Notes: generated by a model from the letters alone, not told the origin. 64,000 nucleotides of DNA from Bradyrhizobium sp. B124 (GCF_038967635.1 NZ_CP152413.1:3472001-3536000), one strand, 5' to 3'. Numbered from the stretch's first letter, positions 25,268 through 35,192 are shown. Program-made: numbers and translations.

Positions 25268-26530
25268 ATGAGATCAGTCGGAAATGAACCATTGTCGCGT
25301 CACGCCCTCGCCTATGTGCTGGCCGGCGGACGCGGCAGCAGACTTCAGGAGCTCACCGACAGGCGCGCCAAGCCGGCGGTGTATTTCGGCGGCAAGTCCC
25401 GCATCATCGATTTCGCACTCTCCAACGCCGTGAACTCGGGCATCCGCCGCATCGCGGTGGCGACCCAGTACAAGGCGCACAGCCTGATCCGACACCTGCA
25501 AGGCGGCTGGAACTTCTTCCGCCCGGAACGAAACGAGAGTTTTGACATCCTGCCCGCAAGCCAGCGCGTCTCCGAGACCAACTGGTATCTCGGCACGGCG
25601 GACGCCGTGTATCAGAACATCGACATCCTCGAGGCGCACGGCACCAAATACATCCTGGTGCTCGCCGGAGACCATATCTACAAGATGGACTACGAGGTGA
25701 TGCTGAAGCAGCATGTCGAGAGCGGCGCCGACGTCACGGTCGGCTGCCTCGAGATGCCGCGCACCGAATCCAGCGGCTTCGGCATCATGCATGTCGACGA
25801 CAACGGCCTGATCCAGTCGTTCCTGGAGAAGCCGGCCGATCCGCCGCCGATGCCCGGCAAGCCCGACAAGTCGCTCGCCAGCATGGGCATCTACGTGTTC
25901 GACTCGCAATTCCTGTTCGATGAATTGCGCCGCGATGCCGCCGATCCGAATTCCAACCATGATTTCGGCAGGGACATCATTCCCTATATCGTCAAGCACG
26001 GCCGCGCGGTGGCGCATCAGTTCAACGATTCCTGCGTCCGTTCCGGCGACGATCCCCGCTCCTACTGGCGCGATGTCGGCACCGTCGACGCCTATTGGGG
26101 CGCCAACATCGATCTCACCGACGTCGTGCCGGAGCTCGATCTCTACGACCGCGCATGGCCGATCTGGACCTATGCCGAGATCACCCCGCCCGCCAAATTC
26201 GTCCACGACGAGGACGGACGGCGCGGCCAGGCCGTCACCTCGCTGGTCTCGGGCGCCTGCATCATCTCGGGCGCGGCGCTGCGCCGATCGCTGCTGTTCA
26301 CCGGCGTCCACGTCAATTCCTACGCCAATGTCGAGAACGCGGTGATCATGCCCTATGTGAATGTCGGCCGCGGCGCGCGGCTCAGAAACGTCGTGATCGA
26401 TCGCGGCGTGCGGATTCCGGAAGGGCTGGTGGTCGGCGAGGATCCCGAGTTCGACGGCAAGCGCTTCCGCACCACCGAGAACGGGATCACGCTGATCACG
26501 CAACCGATGATCGACAGGCTCCCGACATGA
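25268..26530 (+). CDS. glgC: glucose-1-phosphate adenylyltransferase
   Basis: Makes ADP-glucose from glucose-1-phosphate and ATP, the committed step of glycogen synthesis. The 420-residue protein has the nucleotide-binding motif [28 protein letters not shown] near its N-terminus, and [20 protein letters not shown] and SFLEKP in the catalytic domain. A C-terminal left-handed beta-helix ([36 protein letters not shown]) follows, as expected. Start: GGGAGG lies 6 bases before ATG 25268; ATG 25262 directly abuts the site and is unlikely. The stop overlaps the glgA start (ATGA), so the two are coupled. Confidence 0.97.
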   Translation: MRSVGNEPLSRHALAYVLAGGRGSRLQELTDRRAKPAVYFGGKSRIIDFALSNAVNSGIRRIAVATQYKAHSLIRHLQGGWNFFRPERNESFDILPASQRVSETNWYLGTADAVYQNIDILEAHGTKYILVLAGDHIYKMDYEVMLKQHVESGADVTVGCLEMPRTESSGFGIMHVDDNGLIQSFLEKPADPPPMPGKPDKSLASMGIYVFDSQFLFDELRRDAADPNSNHDFGRDIIPYIVKHGRAVAHQFNDSCVRSGDDPRSYWRDVGTVDAYWGANIDLTDVVPELDLYDRAWPIWTYAEITPPAKFVHDEDGRRGQAVTSLVSGACIISGAALRRSLLFTGVHVNSYANVENAVIMPYVNVGRGARLRNVVIDRGVRIPEGLVVGEDPEFDGKRFRTTENGITLITQPMIDRLPT

Positions 26531-27981
26531 CGCCCATCCGCGTCCTCGCGGTCGCTTCGGAAGTCTACCCGATCGTCAAGACCGGCGGCCTCGCCGACGT
26601 GGTCGGCGCGCTGCCGGCGGCGCTGAAGCAGTACGGCGTCACGACGCGGACGCTGGTGCCCGGCTATCCCGATGTGCTCAAGGCGCTTGCCTCGGCGGAG
26701 ACGTTGCTGAACTGGGGAGAATTTTACGGCGGGCCGATCCGCGTGCTCGGCGGCACCCATGACGGCCTCGATCTCTATGCGCTCGACGCGCCGCATCTCT
26801 ATGCGCGCCCCGGCAATCCCTATGTCGGTCCCGACGGACGCGACTGGCCCGACAATGGCATCCGCTTCGCAGCGCTGTCGCGGATGGCGGCCGAAATCGG
26901 CCGGGGTGCGATCGAGGGCTTCGTCCCCGACATCGTGCATGCGCATGACTGGCAGGCCGGGCTCGCGCCGGCTTATCTGCATTATGGTGGGCAACCGCGG
27001 CCGGGCACGGTGATGACCGTGCACAACCTCGCCTATCAGGGGCAATTCTCGCCGGACATGCTGGCTGCGTTCGGTCTTCCGGGCGAGGCCTACTCGCTTC
27101 ACGGCGTCGAATATTACGGCACCATCAGCCTGTTGAAGGCCGGCCTGCAATTCGCCGACCGCATCACCACGGTGTCGCCGACCTATGCACGGGAGATCCA
27201 GAGCGACGACGGCGGCATGGGGCTCGGCGGCCTGCTGCGCGAACGCTCCGACGTGCTGAGCGGCATCCTCAACGGCATCGAGATCGACGTGTGGAATCCG
27301 GCCACCGATCCCGACATCGCGGCGCGCTTCAGCGCCGGGCAAATCGCGGAGCGCGCCGCCAACAAGGCGGCGCTGCAGCAGCGCTTCGGGCTCGAGCCGG
27401 CACCGGATGCGATGCTGCTCGGCGTCATCAGCCGGCTGTCATGGCAGAAGGGCCTCGACCTGCTGCTGGAGAACATTCCGACATTGCTCGGCGAAGGCAT
27501 TCAGCTCGCGCTGCTCGGCAGCGGCGATCGCGATCTGCAGGATCGCTACGCCGCGCTGGCGCGCGACAACCCCGGACGGATCGCCGTCGTGATCGGCTAT
27601 GACGAGGCGCTGGCGCATCTGATCCAGGCAGGCTCCGATGCGCTCGCGGTGCCGTCGCGGTTCGAGCCGTGCGGCCTCACCCAGCTCTGCGCGCTGCGCT
27701 ACGGCGCGGTCCCGATCGTTGCCAATGTCGGCGGCCTTGCCGACACCGTGCTCGGCTTCGACGAAGCCGCGGCCACAGGAAGTCCTGCAACCGGCGTCAA
27801 GTTCGCACCCGTGACCTCGGAGGCGCTCGCCCACGGCTTGCGCACAGCGAACCTGCTGTTCAACGACAAGGTGACCTGGCGCCGGCTGCAACAGGCCGGC
27901 ATGGCCACCGATGTCTCCTGGCACAATCGCGCCGGCCGCTACGCCGCGCTCTACCGCGAACTCGCCGCGGCGCGAGGATGA
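26527..27981 (+). CDS. glgA: glycogen synthase (ADP-glucose)
   Basis: Adds glucose from ADP-glucose to the non-reducing end of alpha-1,4-glucan. The 484-residue protein is a GT-B glycosyltransferase of family GT5. The N-terminal ADP-glucose loop [13 protein letters not shown] is at residues 18-30; [23 protein letters not shown] and the C-terminal [19 protein letters not shown] are all present. The start ATG overlaps the glgC stop by four bases. No glgB, glgP, glgX or pgm gene is adjacent in this window, so the pair forms a minimal two-gene operon, ending before a convergent small gene. Confidence 0.97.
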   Translation: MTPIRVLAVASEVYPIVKTGGLADVVGALPAALKQYGVTTRTLVPGYPDVLKALASAETLLNWGEFYGGPIRVLGGTHDGLDLYALDAPHLYARPGNPYVGPDGRDWPDNGIRFAALSRMAAEIGRGAIEGFVPDIVHAHDWQAGLAPAYLHYGGQPRPGTVMTVHNLAYQGQFSPDMLAAFGLPGEAYSLHGVEYYGTISLLKAGLQFADRITTVSPTYAREIQSDDGGMGLGGLLRERSDVLSGILNGIEIDVWNPATDPDIAARFSAGQIAERAANKAALQQRFGLEPAPDAMLLGVISRLSWQKGLDLLLENIPTLLGEGIQLALLGSGDRDLQDRYAALARDNPGRIAVVIGYDEALAHLIQAGSDALAVPSRFEPCGLTQLCALRYGAVPIVANVGGLADTVLGFDEAAATGSPATGVKFAPVTSEALAHGLRTANLLFNDKVTWRRLQQAGMATDVSWHNRAGRYAALYRELAAARG

Positions 27982-27988
27982 CGCGCGA

Positions 27989-28321
27989 TCAATTCAACAG
28001 GTCGTAGGACGCGATGCGGTTGATATCGGCGAGGCGTCGGTCGGGATTGCCCTTGAGATCGAGGCTTGCGACGAGATCGAGCAGGCGGCCATAGGCGCGG
28101 TCGGCGACCGCGACCGGCAGCGGCTCCTCATCGAAGGCCTCGATGTAATTGCCGACGAGACCACTCAGCAGCCGGCACATCGCCCGCTGCTCGGGCTGAT
28201 GCCGGCTCAAGGTCTCGAGTTTTTCCTGGAGCGTTCGGTAGGTCCGCAGGCCGTGGGGTTGCTGCGAAAGCCAAGTATGCAAATCAGGAGCGTGCAAAAC
28301 AAAATTTGGTAAATCAGTCAT
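27989..28321 (-). CDS. hypothetical protein, 110 residues
   Basis: I do not recognise this protein. It is soluble, without a signal or membrane segment, and predicted to be mostly helical (LRTYRTLQEKLETLSRHQPEQRAMCRLLSGLVGNYIEAF), with ADINRIASYDLLN at the end. It is convergent with glgA, with 7 bases between the stops. Codon use resembles the neighbours, which supports a real gene. It may stand alone. Confidence 0.6.
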   Translation of the reverse strand: MTDLPNFVLHAPDLHTWLSQQPHGLRTYRTLQEKLETLSRHQPEQRAMCRLLSGLVGNYIEAFDEEPLPVAVADRAYGRLLDLVASLDLKGNPDRRLADINRIASYDLLN

Positions 28322-28472
28322 ATCAGCCTCTTCAAGCAGGAGAAGAAGCTACCGGTTTATATAGCCGATCACGGTTCCGCGCCATGACGAATTTTGCATG
28401 TATCCCCTGCCCGGCTGCGCAGGCCGTGTCATCGGATTGGCGCGCAGCATAGCTAAAGTATCCTGGTTTTGA

Positions 28473-29603
28473 TCAAAGTCGCGCGAGTGCCGGCAGGATC
28501 CTGTAGCGCGCGATCTCGTGCGGGTAGTCGCCGCGATTGGCGAGCAGCACGATGCCGAACCGGCGCGCCGGCACCAGGCCGATATAGGCCGAAGCATTGT
28601 TGAGGCCGCCGGGCTTGTCGATGACGGTGACGCCGTCCCGCCGCACATGTTCCCACGCCATCGCCTGCCCGAACGTCGCATCGACACGAAAACTCTCGCG
28701 CATGGTCACCTGCAATGCCGCGCGCAATTCGGGATCGATCACCGCGCCGTCGAGACAGGCGCGCAGCAGCATGCCGAGATCACGCGCCGACGAGAACATC
28801 TGGCCGGTGCCGGGAAAATCGTAGTAGCTCTGCTGATTGCCGGGCGAACCGATCGCCGTGCCGTCATGGGAGTAGCCTTGGACCATGCGCTGCATGATCT
28901 CCGGCGCCATCGCCGCACGATTGTCCTCGCCACGATCCGGAACAAAGGTCGAGGTCATGCCGAGCGGCTTGAGGATGCGACTCTCGATCAACGTCGCGAT
29001 CGGCATGCGATAGCGCTGCTCCAGCACCAGCTGCAGCAGGACATAGCCGGCATGGCTGTAGATGCGCTGCTTGCCCGGCTGCACGCCTTCGGGAGGCATC
29101 CAGGCATTGAGCATCGCGATGAACTGATCGCGGCTGAAGGCCTCGTTCGGCCATGGCGGATGATCGGTCGGCAGCAGCAGCCCCGATGTATGGTTGACGA
29201 GCTCGCCGACCGTGACGCGGCTGACATAGTCGCCGCGCAACTCGGGCAGATACTTGCCGACGGGATCGTCCAGCCGCAATTCGCCGCGCGCGGTGCCGAG
29301 TGCGACCAGTGTCGCCTCGAACAGCTTGCGCAGCGAGGCGAGATTGAACAGCGTGTCCGAGGTGACCGGCCGCTTTGCCGCAGTGTCGGCGAAGCCGTAG
29401 TTGAAGAAGGCGACCCGGCCGCCGGCATAGACCGCCGCGGCCAAGCCCCCCGGATCGGCTGCGGTCGCGGTCGGCGCCAGTTCCGTCGTGACGATGTCCC
29501 TGATCTGCGCATCCATGTCCGAATCAGCCCGCGCTGCCGTCAGCACGCTAGCGGCAACGGCAAGCAGGACGGCCGCGATCCGGACGAAGAGCCATTGTCT
29601 CAT
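28473..29603 (-). CDS. serine hydrolase, class C beta-lactamase fold
   Basis: Exported hydrolase of 376 residues with a clear signal (LFVRIAAVLLAVAASVLTAARA). SxxK is Ser90-Leu-Arg-Lys93 (FNLASLRKLFEATL). The Tyr motif is IYSHAGYVLLQLVLE, and DKPGGLNNASAYIGLVPARR supplies the KTG-like strand. All three active-site elements are therefore present, as in AmpC and D-Ala peptidases or esterases. The substrate is open; a cell-wall or amide role fits the periplasmic location. It has no close operon partner. Confidence 0.85.
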   Translation of the reverse strand: MRQWLFVRIAAVLLAVAASVLTAARADSDMDAQIRDIVTTELAPTATAADPGGLAAAVYAGGRVAFFNYGFADTAAKRPVTSDTLFNLASLRKLFEATLVALGTARGELRLDDPVGKYLPELRGDYVSRVTVGELVNHTSGLLLPTDHPPWPNEAFSRDQFIAMLNAWMPPEGVQPGKQRIYSHAGYVLLQLVLEQRYRMPIATLIESRILKPLGMTSTFVPDRGEDNRAAMAPEIMQRMVQGYSHDGTAIGSPGNQQSYYDFPGTGQMFSSARDLGMLLRACLDGAVIDPELRAALQVTMRESFRVDATFGQAMAWEHVRRDGVTVIDKPGGLNNASAYIGLVPARRFGIVLLANRGDYPHEIARYRILPALARL

Positions 29604-30135
29604 GTAGAACGAATTCGGGACGATGTTGCGATGTGACCCGCAGGCGGACCTGTTCAGCCATCGAGAAATGGCGACATCGCGATCCTAGCGGTGGAACCCA
29701 CGCGTCCGAATTCACGATCGCGCGTCTTGCACCGTTTCCCATTCCGACTGGGGAACGGGCGGCCCGATCGCTGTTCCGGCGGTCACTCCCGGAAACCACG
29801 ATCGCGACCGCCCTCCCACTCCAGCCACGGCGCGGGAACTGCAATGGAACTAAAAAAATGCGGACGCTTGAAAATACGAGAAATGTGCAGCGACGGAGAG
29901 GCAATACCGACGCTTGCCGGGCTCGCCGCCGATATGTCTGACTTCGTCACATTCCGCTCCCAACCGGGGGACGGTTTCTTACTAGCAACAATTCGTCAAT
30001 CAAGGGTTGAGTAGGCCCATGGGATTCGATTTGCAAGACACGGCTGCGTGCGACGGATTGTCCTGTTCCCGATGCAGGACGCGCGCGATCCCGTGGTTAA
30101 ACATGGCTTAACTATCAAACGCGCGGCGCACGCAC
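29604..30135. other. 532-base gap without recognised content
   Basis: Between the serine hydrolase start and the DUF417 gene end. Both strands were read; open frames here are short and have no protein-like composition. A short A-run (GGAACTAAAAAAATGCGG near 29846) stands out. No hairpin, operator or repeat family described elsewhere in the window was found. Confidence 0.5.
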
Positions 30136-30624
30136 CTATCCGGTCCGCGACCGGACGATCGACCGCGGCAACGACGCCAGCAGCAGCACCAGGCAGACGC
30201 ACAGCAGCACGATGTCCTTGAACAGGAACTCGCCGGCCAGGTTCCAGGCCATCGGGTCGGTCGACAGGCTCCATTTCACCACCCCGGGTGTCGTGAAGAA
30301 GAACGACCAGGTCACTGCAAAGGTGATCACGCCCATCAGTGCGCCGATCGCGGACAGGATCGGGCTGAAGGCGCCGGCGGCAAGCAGCAGGGCGATGCCG
30401 AACTCGGTGACGCCGAGCACATAGGCCTCGCCGCGAACGCCGAACACCGACAGCCACGAGACGAACGGGCTGTTGCTGATGAATTGCACGATGCCTTGCG
30501 CCGATTGCAGCGTGAACTTCTGCATGCCGAACGACACGAAGATCACCACCATGACCCAGCGCAGGATCGCGAGCAGACGATAAGGCCCCTCGCCTTGTTC
30601 GGCGATGTTGAACGACAAATTCAT
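30136..30624 (-). CDS. DUF417 (YkgB/RclC-like) inner-membrane protein
   Basis: Membrane protein of 162 residues with four predicted helices. FISNSPFVSWLSVFGVRGEAYVLGVTEFGIALLLAAG is the family-typical stretch, followed by FAVTWSFFFTTPG and GEFLFKDIVLLCVCLVLLLASL. Its E. coli relative RclC acts in resistance to reactive chlorine species, but the reaction is not known. Start ATG 30624, with AGGGAAGAAAC some 8-10 bases before. It stands alone; no RclR-like regulator is adjacent. The 165 bases upstream hold GC-rich palindromes only. Confidence 0.75.
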   Translation of the reverse strand: MNLSFNIAEQGEGPYRLLAILRWVMVVIFVSFGMQKFTLQSAQGIVQFISNSPFVSWLSVFGVRGEAYVLGVTEFGIALLLAAGAFSPILSAIGALMGVITFAVTWSFFFTTPGVVKWSLSTDPMAWNLAGEFLFKDIVLLCVCLVLLLASLPRSIVRSRTG

Positions 30625-30789
30625 GCGGATGTTTCTTCCCTTGCTGCGATGCCATCATCAGCCGCGGTTGCGGCGTTCGTGGCAGGATTACGCAGCGCGC
30701 CCCGCGCGCGTTACGCGCGAGAGGCCGTCACGGCCTTCACAAGGATGTGCGGATGAGGTGATCGGCAGGGACGGCGGACGGCCGCAGCC

Positions 30790-32007
30790 TCAAGCCGCGG
30801 TGAGCAACCCGCCGACCTTCTCGTAGGCTTCGCCCTTGAACTGCATCAGCTGAAACTGCTTGATCGGCACATAGTCGCTCGGCGTGGTTTTGAGCGTGAT
30901 CCCGGGAATCAGCAGCGGCGCGGCGAAGCTCTTCAGGTTGGTCGCCTGGTGCAGGATATCGGCCCGCGTCAGCTGGTCGCCACATTGCCTGATGACGTGG
31001 GCGGCGGTTGCCGCGGCGGTGTAGCCGATGGCGTAGAGGTCGTCGGCGCGATCGGCGTTCGGGACGTAGCGGTCGAGGAACGCCATGTATTGCTTCATAT
31101 CAGGCGTGTCGGCCCAGAGCGGATTGCCGGGGTCCTGTCGCGTCGCGAAAGCGAGAATGCCCTGCGCGGTCTCGAGGCCGGCGGGCTCGAGCGTCGCGCG
31201 GACCGAGGCATTGCCGGCACCGAGAAACATCTGCGGCCGCCATTCGAGCGCGGCCATCTTGCGCAGCGCCTGGCTCGCCATCTTCGGGATGGTGATGAGG
31301 AACACCACGTCCGCGCCGGACAATTTCATCTGGACGATCTGGGAATCGATGGTCGGATCGCCGACCGAGTAGTTCAGCTCCGACGTGATCTGCGCGGTCT
31401 TGGCGCCGAGACCGGTCTTCAGGCCTGCCAGCGTTGCCTTGCCGGCATCGTCGTTCTGATACAGCAGGCCGATCTTCGCATCGGGCATGGTGGCGGCGAT
31501 GTAGCGGCCGACGACACCTCCTTCGATCTCGTAGGTCGATCCGCCGACCATGGTCCATGGATTGGCCTCCGGGTCCGACAGCTTGCTGGCGGCCGCCGCA
31601 AGGAACAGCTGCGGGACCTTGCGCGCGTTCATGTATTTCTGCACGGCGATGTTGCCCGGCGTTCCCATCGCGCCCGCGATGAACAGCACCTCGTCGCCTT
31701 CGACCAGGCGCCGCGCCGCTTCGACCGATTTCGGCGGGCTGTAGGCGTCGTCATAGTTGATGAACTTGATCTTGCGGCCGTTGATGCCGCCGGCGTCATT
31801 CAGCATGCGGAAATAGGCATCCATGGCGTTCGCAAGCACGCCGAACGACGACACCGGGCCGCTGAGCGGGCCGAACTGCCCGATGCGGATTTCCTGATCG
31901 CTGGCACCGGGATCATAGGAGGCGCCGGCAAATGCCGCACCGCCAATGGATGCCGCGAGCCCAGCCGCTGCCGTCCCGAGCAGCGTTCGACGGCTGATCG
32001 TCTTCAT
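30790..32007 (-). CDS. ABC transporter substrate-binding protein, HAAT type, Tat signal
   Basis: Periplasmic binding protein of 405 residues. The N-terminus MKTISRRTLLGTAAAGLAASIGGAAFA carries the twin-arginine motif SRRTLLG, so export is probably folded. Mature hallmarks are EIRIGQFGPLSGPVSSFGVL, INGRKIKFINYDDAYSPPKSVEA and AGAMGTPGNIAVQKYMN. The DDAYSPPK segment is shared with the binding protein at 53354-54577, suggesting similar ligands. It is the last gene of a minus-strand run that starts at the SDR near 34.5 kb. No permease is adjacent on this strand, but a LivFGHM set lies 4-9 kb away. Confidence 0.86.
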   Translation of the reverse strand: MKTISRRTLLGTAAAGLAASIGGAAFAGASYDPGASDQEIRIGQFGPLSGPVSSFGVLANAMDAYFRMLNDAGGINGRKIKFINYDDAYSPPKSVEAARRLVEGDEVLFIAGAMGTPGNIAVQKYMNARKVPQLFLAAAASKLSDPEANPWTMVGGSTYEIEGGVVGRYIAATMPDAKIGLLYQNDDAGKATLAGLKTGLGAKTAQITSELNYSVGDPTIDSQIVQMKLSGADVVFLITIPKMASQALRKMAALEWRPQMFLGAGNASVRATLEPAGLETAQGILAFATRQDPGNPLWADTPDMKQYMAFLDRYVPNADRADDLYAIGYTAAATAAHVIRQCGDQLTRADILHQATNLKSFAAPLLIPGITLKTTPSDYVPIKQFQLMQFKGEAYEKVGGLLTAA

Positions 32008-32034
32008 CGGTTTCCTCCACTGGATTTGGACGCC

Positions 32035-33009
32035 TTATGCGGCGCCTCTTTCGAATGCCGCGCGATATTGCGCGGCGATCTCGTCGACGATGTCGGCCGC
32101 TCCCGTCACCGCACGCACGCCGGAGACCGAATGACCGGCACTCCAGACCTCGATCCAGCGCCGCGGTCCTCCCGCGTCGCCCTTTCCGCCGAACTTTTCG
32201 CGCGCGCGCGCCTCCGACACGGACTCGTCGAGATTTGCCGGATCGAGACCCGCGGCGACGATCGAGGGCCGCAGCATGCTGGCCTCGAGGCCGGTGAAGG
32301 CCTTCGTCAGCATGATGTCGTCGAGCGTGCTGTCGACCAGCATCCTCCGATAGGCATCGCTCGCCATGCTCTCGCGCGCTGCAATGAAGCGCGTTCCCAT
32401 ATAGGCGAGATCGCAGCCGAGCAGCCGCGCCGCGGCGAGCGCGGTGCCGTCAGTCACGCCGCCCGCGAGCACGACCGGACCGTCGAACATGGCGCGCACC
32501 GCGCGCACGAAAGCGAATGGATTGGCCCAGCCGGTCTGCCCGCCGGCACCGGCGGTGAGCAGGATCAAACCGTCGGCGCCCGCCTCGATCGCCTTCTCGG
32601 CATGCCGCAGCGAGGCGATGTCTGCGAGCACGAGACAACCGACATCATGCAGCGGTGCGACCGCCGCCGCCGACGACCCCACGCTGGTGATGACCATCTC
32701 GACCTTGTGCCGGACGAGACAGGCGAGATCATCCTTGAAGCGCGGTTGGCGGATGATGAGGTTCGGACAATGCGGCGCGGCCGGCCGGCCGAGATCGGCG
32801 ACATTACGCTCGATCTGATGCAGCCAGGCATCGAGCTCCTCGACCGAGCGGGCGTTCGCGGTTGGAAACGCGCCGATCGCGCCGGAGCGGCAGACCGCCG
32901 TCACGAGATCGACGCCGGAGACGCGCAGCATGGGAGCTGCGATCAGTGGCAGACGAAGCCGTTCCGCGATCGCGGCGGGGAGCGCGCTCCGGCGCGCAGC
33001 GGCCTGCAT
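32035..33009 (-). CDS. nitronate monooxygenase family flavoprotein (catalytic His replaced)
   Basis: TIM-barrel FMN protein of 324 residues. Start ATG 33009 lies 2 bases after the stop of the enoyl-CoA hydratase remnant; a GTG at 33027 is possible but unsupported. Family elements are LIAAPMLRVSGVDLVTAVCRSGAIGAF, MVITSVG and GAGGQTGWANPFAF near residues 154-167. Where true nitronate monooxygenases carry a histidine base (GGH), this protein has Gln158. Members without the His may be enoyl reductase-like or other FMN oxidoreductases. Its place among binding-protein and beta-oxidation-like genes suggests a catabolic role rather than nitronate detoxification. Confidence 0.75.
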   Translation of the reverse strand: MQAAARRSALPAAIAERLRLPLIAAPMLRVSGVDLVTAVCRSGAIGAFPTANARSVEELDAWLHQIERNVADLGRPAAPHCPNLIIRQPRFKDDLACLVRHKVEMVITSVGSSAAAVAPLHDVGCLVLADIASLRHAEKAIEAGADGLILLTAGAGGQTGWANPFAFVRAVRAMFDGPVVLAGGVTDGTALAAARLLGCDLAYMGTRFIAARESMASDAYRRMLVDSTLDDIMLTKAFTGLEASMLRPSIVAAGLDPANLDESVSEARAREKFGGKGDAGGPRRWIEVWSAGHSVSGVRAVTGAADIVDEIAAQYRAAFERGAA

Positions 33010-33011
33010 GA

Positions 33012-33784
33012 TCAACGCCCCTTCCACACTGGCTTGCGTTTCTCGGCGAATGCCTTCAGCCCCTCGGTGCGATCCTCGGACTTCAGCGCGCGTTCCGCGA
33101 TCGGCCCCTGTGCGGTCCAGCCCTCTTCATCGGTCCAGTTCGCGGCCTGGAAGATGATCTCCTTCGACGCGGCGAGCGCGGTCGGCCCGTTGACCAGGAG
33201 CTCGTTGCCGAAGGTAACCGCCGCCTCGAGCGCCTGTCCGGGTTCGACGAGCCGGTTTACGAGGCCGAGGCGTTCGAAGTCCTCCGCGCTCTTGAACTGC
33301 CCGGTCGCGCCAGCTCCATGGCGACGTGATAGGGAATCCGCTTCGGCAGCCGAAACAGGCCGCCACCGATGGCGACGACATTGTGCCTGACTTCCGGCAG
33401 ACCCAACTTGGCGTCCCGCGCGGCGACGATGAGATCGCAGGACAGGCAGAGCTCGAGCCCGCCGCCGACGGCATAGCCCTCGACGGCTGCGATCAGCGGC
33501 TTGCGCGGCGGACGGCGAAACAATCCGAAGCCGCCGCGTTCGGTCACGCCGCGCTCGCCGCGCGCCACCGCCTTGAGATCGGCGCCGGCCGAGAAGTTGC
33601 CCCCCGCGCCGGTGATGACGCCGACAAACAGGGCATCTTCCGCGTCGAGCAGATCCATCGCATCGCAGATGCCGCGCGCGAGCGCAGCGTTGCACGCGTT
33701 GCGCGCTTCTGGACGGTTCAGCGTGACGACGAGGATGTGGCCGCGCCGTTCGGTCAGAACGACCTGTTCGCTCTCAGTGGTCAT
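33012..33784 (-). pseudogene. enoyl-CoA hydratase/isomerase, frameshifted in the middle
   Basis: Two frames together make one crotonase. The first, from ATG 33784, reads MTTESEQVVLTERRGHILVV, the oxyanion-hole motif FSAGADLKAVARG and YAVGGGLELCLSCDL, and stays sensible to PYHVAMELA. The next frame carries TGQFKSAEDFERLGLVN to KPVWKGR with stop at 33012. The break is near 33307: the sequence reads GCGCGACCGGG where GCGCTGACCGGG would restore ELALTGQF. A single base is thus missing. The corrected protein would have 257 residues, the normal family length. It is either a sequencing error or an inactivated gene; an intact paralogue type is present at 47278-48072. Confidence 0.8.
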
Positions 33785-33793
33785 CGCTACGCC

Positions 33794-34525
33794 TCACAAT
33801 GCGAAGGTAAAGCCGCCATTGACCGGATAGGTCTGGCCGGTGATCCACGCGCTCGCATCGGAGGCGAGGAACAGCACCATGTTGGCGACGTCGGACGGCA
33901 GGCCCGGGCGGCGAATGACGTATTTCTCCATCATCTTCTTCTGCCGCTCGGGATCGGCCTTCAGCCGCGCCTCGATCGCGGGCGTTAGCGTCGCGGCAAT
34001 CGCCACGCAGTTCGCCGTGATGTTGTGGCGGCCGAGCGAGCGTGCGACCGCGCGCGTGAAGCCCGCGGCGCCCGCCTTCGCGCCCGAATAGACCTCGAGG
34101 CCCGCCTCGCCGGCGCGGCCGGCATCCGAGATGATGGTGACGATGCGGCCGCCCTTGCGCTCGATCATCTGCGGGATGCAGGCCGAGGCGCAGTTGATGA
34201 CGCCGTAGAGATTGACGCCGATGAAGCTGTTCCAGACCTCCGGGCCGGTCTCCCAGAACGGCTTGCGCGCATCGGGATCGGGGGTCGCACCGGCATTGCC
34301 GGCATTGTTGACGAGAACATTGACCGGACCGAAGGCCTGCTCGGCCTTGCCGACCATCGCCTTGACCGAGGCGAGATCGGTGACGTCGGCCTGCACCGCG
34401 ATTGCCTTGCCGCCGGCGGCATTGATTTCCCGCGCGACCTGCTCGGCGCGATCGAGGAAGTAGTCATTGACGACGATGCCCGCCGCGTCGGCGTCGGCGC
34501 GGTCTGTTACGTGCACATCCTGCAA
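33794..34525 (-). CDS. short-chain dehydrogenase/reductase lacking its nucleotide-binding N-terminus
   Basis: Classical SDR sequence from VVNDYFLDRAEQVAREI onward: VLVNNAGNAG, then the active-site Ser in IISDAG and Tyr-Lys in VYSGAKAG, ending ITGQTYPVNGG. The first strand and the glycine-rich TGxxxGIG loop that binds NAD(P) are absent. The frame before VVNDYF reads LQDVHVTDRADADAAG and has no ATG; TTG 34525 is the only usable start and lacks a ribosome site. The frame stays open upstream into the TetR 3' end without a start. The gene seems to have lost about 20-30 codons and is probably non-functional. It is the first gene of the run containing the frameshifted hydratase. Confidence 0.6.
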   Translation of the reverse strand: MQDVHVTDRADADAAGIVVNDYFLDRAEQVAREINAAGGKAIAVQADVTDLASVKAMVGKAEQAFGPVNVLVNNAGNAGATPDPDARKPFWETGPEVWNSFIGVNLYGVINCASACIPQMIERKGGRIVTIISDAGRAGEAGLEVYSGAKAGAAGFTRAVARSLGRHNITANCVAIAATLTPAIEARLKADPERQKKMMEKYVIRRPGLPSDVANMVLFLASDASAWITGQTYPVNGGFTFAL

Positions 34526-34556
34526 CGGTGACGCCGCCGCTCGAAGACGCTCCAGC

Positions 34557-35192
34557 TCACGCGCGCTGGCGCAGCGGCCGTGCGGCGTCCTTGGCCGGCA
34601 CCGGCATGGTGAAACCGTACAGGAACAGGTCCACCACCATGTCGGCGAACTCGCCGGGATCGACGCCGCCTTTCGGGTCGTACCAGGTGTGGCTGAAGTT
34701 CAGGATGCCGAACAGCATCATGCTGTAGATCTTCTTGGTCCGCTTGACGATCTTGCCTTCCTTGTCGAGCTCGACCAGGAGATCCGAGACCGTGTCGACG
34801 AGCTGGCGTTCCAGCGCCTTGATCGCATCCTGCTCGGTCTCACCGAGGAACGAGAGGTCGTTGAGGATCACGCGCTGCTCGTCGCTCGAGCGCGCATTCA
34901 GCGCGACGATGGCCTGGATCGCGGCGCGGAACTGCTCCAGCGTCGCCGCCTTGCCGGCCATCGCGACCTCGACATCGGCGATCATCTCGCGGATATGGGC
35001 ATCGAGGATCGCGAACAGGATCGCTTCCTTCGAGTCGAAATAATGATACAGCGCGCCGCGCGACAGCTTGCAGGCATCCGCAAGGTCGGCGATCGAGGCG
35101 CGCATATAGCCCTGCCGCGCGAACAGGCCGCAGGCGGTAGTGAGGATGCCCCGCTGGATCTCATCGTAATTTTCTGAGCGCGTCCGCGCCAT
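34557..35192 (-). CDS. TetR family transcriptional regulator
   Basis: Regulator of 211 residues. A helix-turn-helix is at about residues 14-58: ILTTACGLFARQGYMRASIADLADACKLSRGALYHYFDSKEAI contains the TetR signature. The C-terminal ligand domain has NDLSFLGETEQDAIKALERQ and resembles regulators of acyl-CoA catabolism (KstR2/PaaR-like). It is divergent from the CrtI-like oxidoreductase and the liv operon. The shared region carries CGACCGGTCG at 35355-35364 joined to CGGATTA. Similar elements stand before two other operons of this locus, so it may control a larger regulon. The ligand would be a pathway CoA ester (inference). Confidence 0.85.
   Translation of the reverse strand: MARTRSENYDEIQRGILTTACGLFARQGYMRASIADLADACKLSRGALYHYFDSKEAILFAILDAHIREMIADVEVAMAGKAATLEQFRAAIQAIVALNARSSDEQRVILNDLSFLGETEQDAIKALERQLVDTVSDLLVELDKEGKIVKRTKKIYSMMLFGILNFSHTWYDPKGGVDPGEFADMVVDLFLYGFTMPVPAKDAARPLRQRA

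Noticed and set aside
30949..33390. Long plus-strand open frame opposite the binding protein and flavoprotein genes
   Set aside because: The minus-strand frames carry the recognisable proteins; the plus-strand translation is low-complexity Arg/Ala/His.
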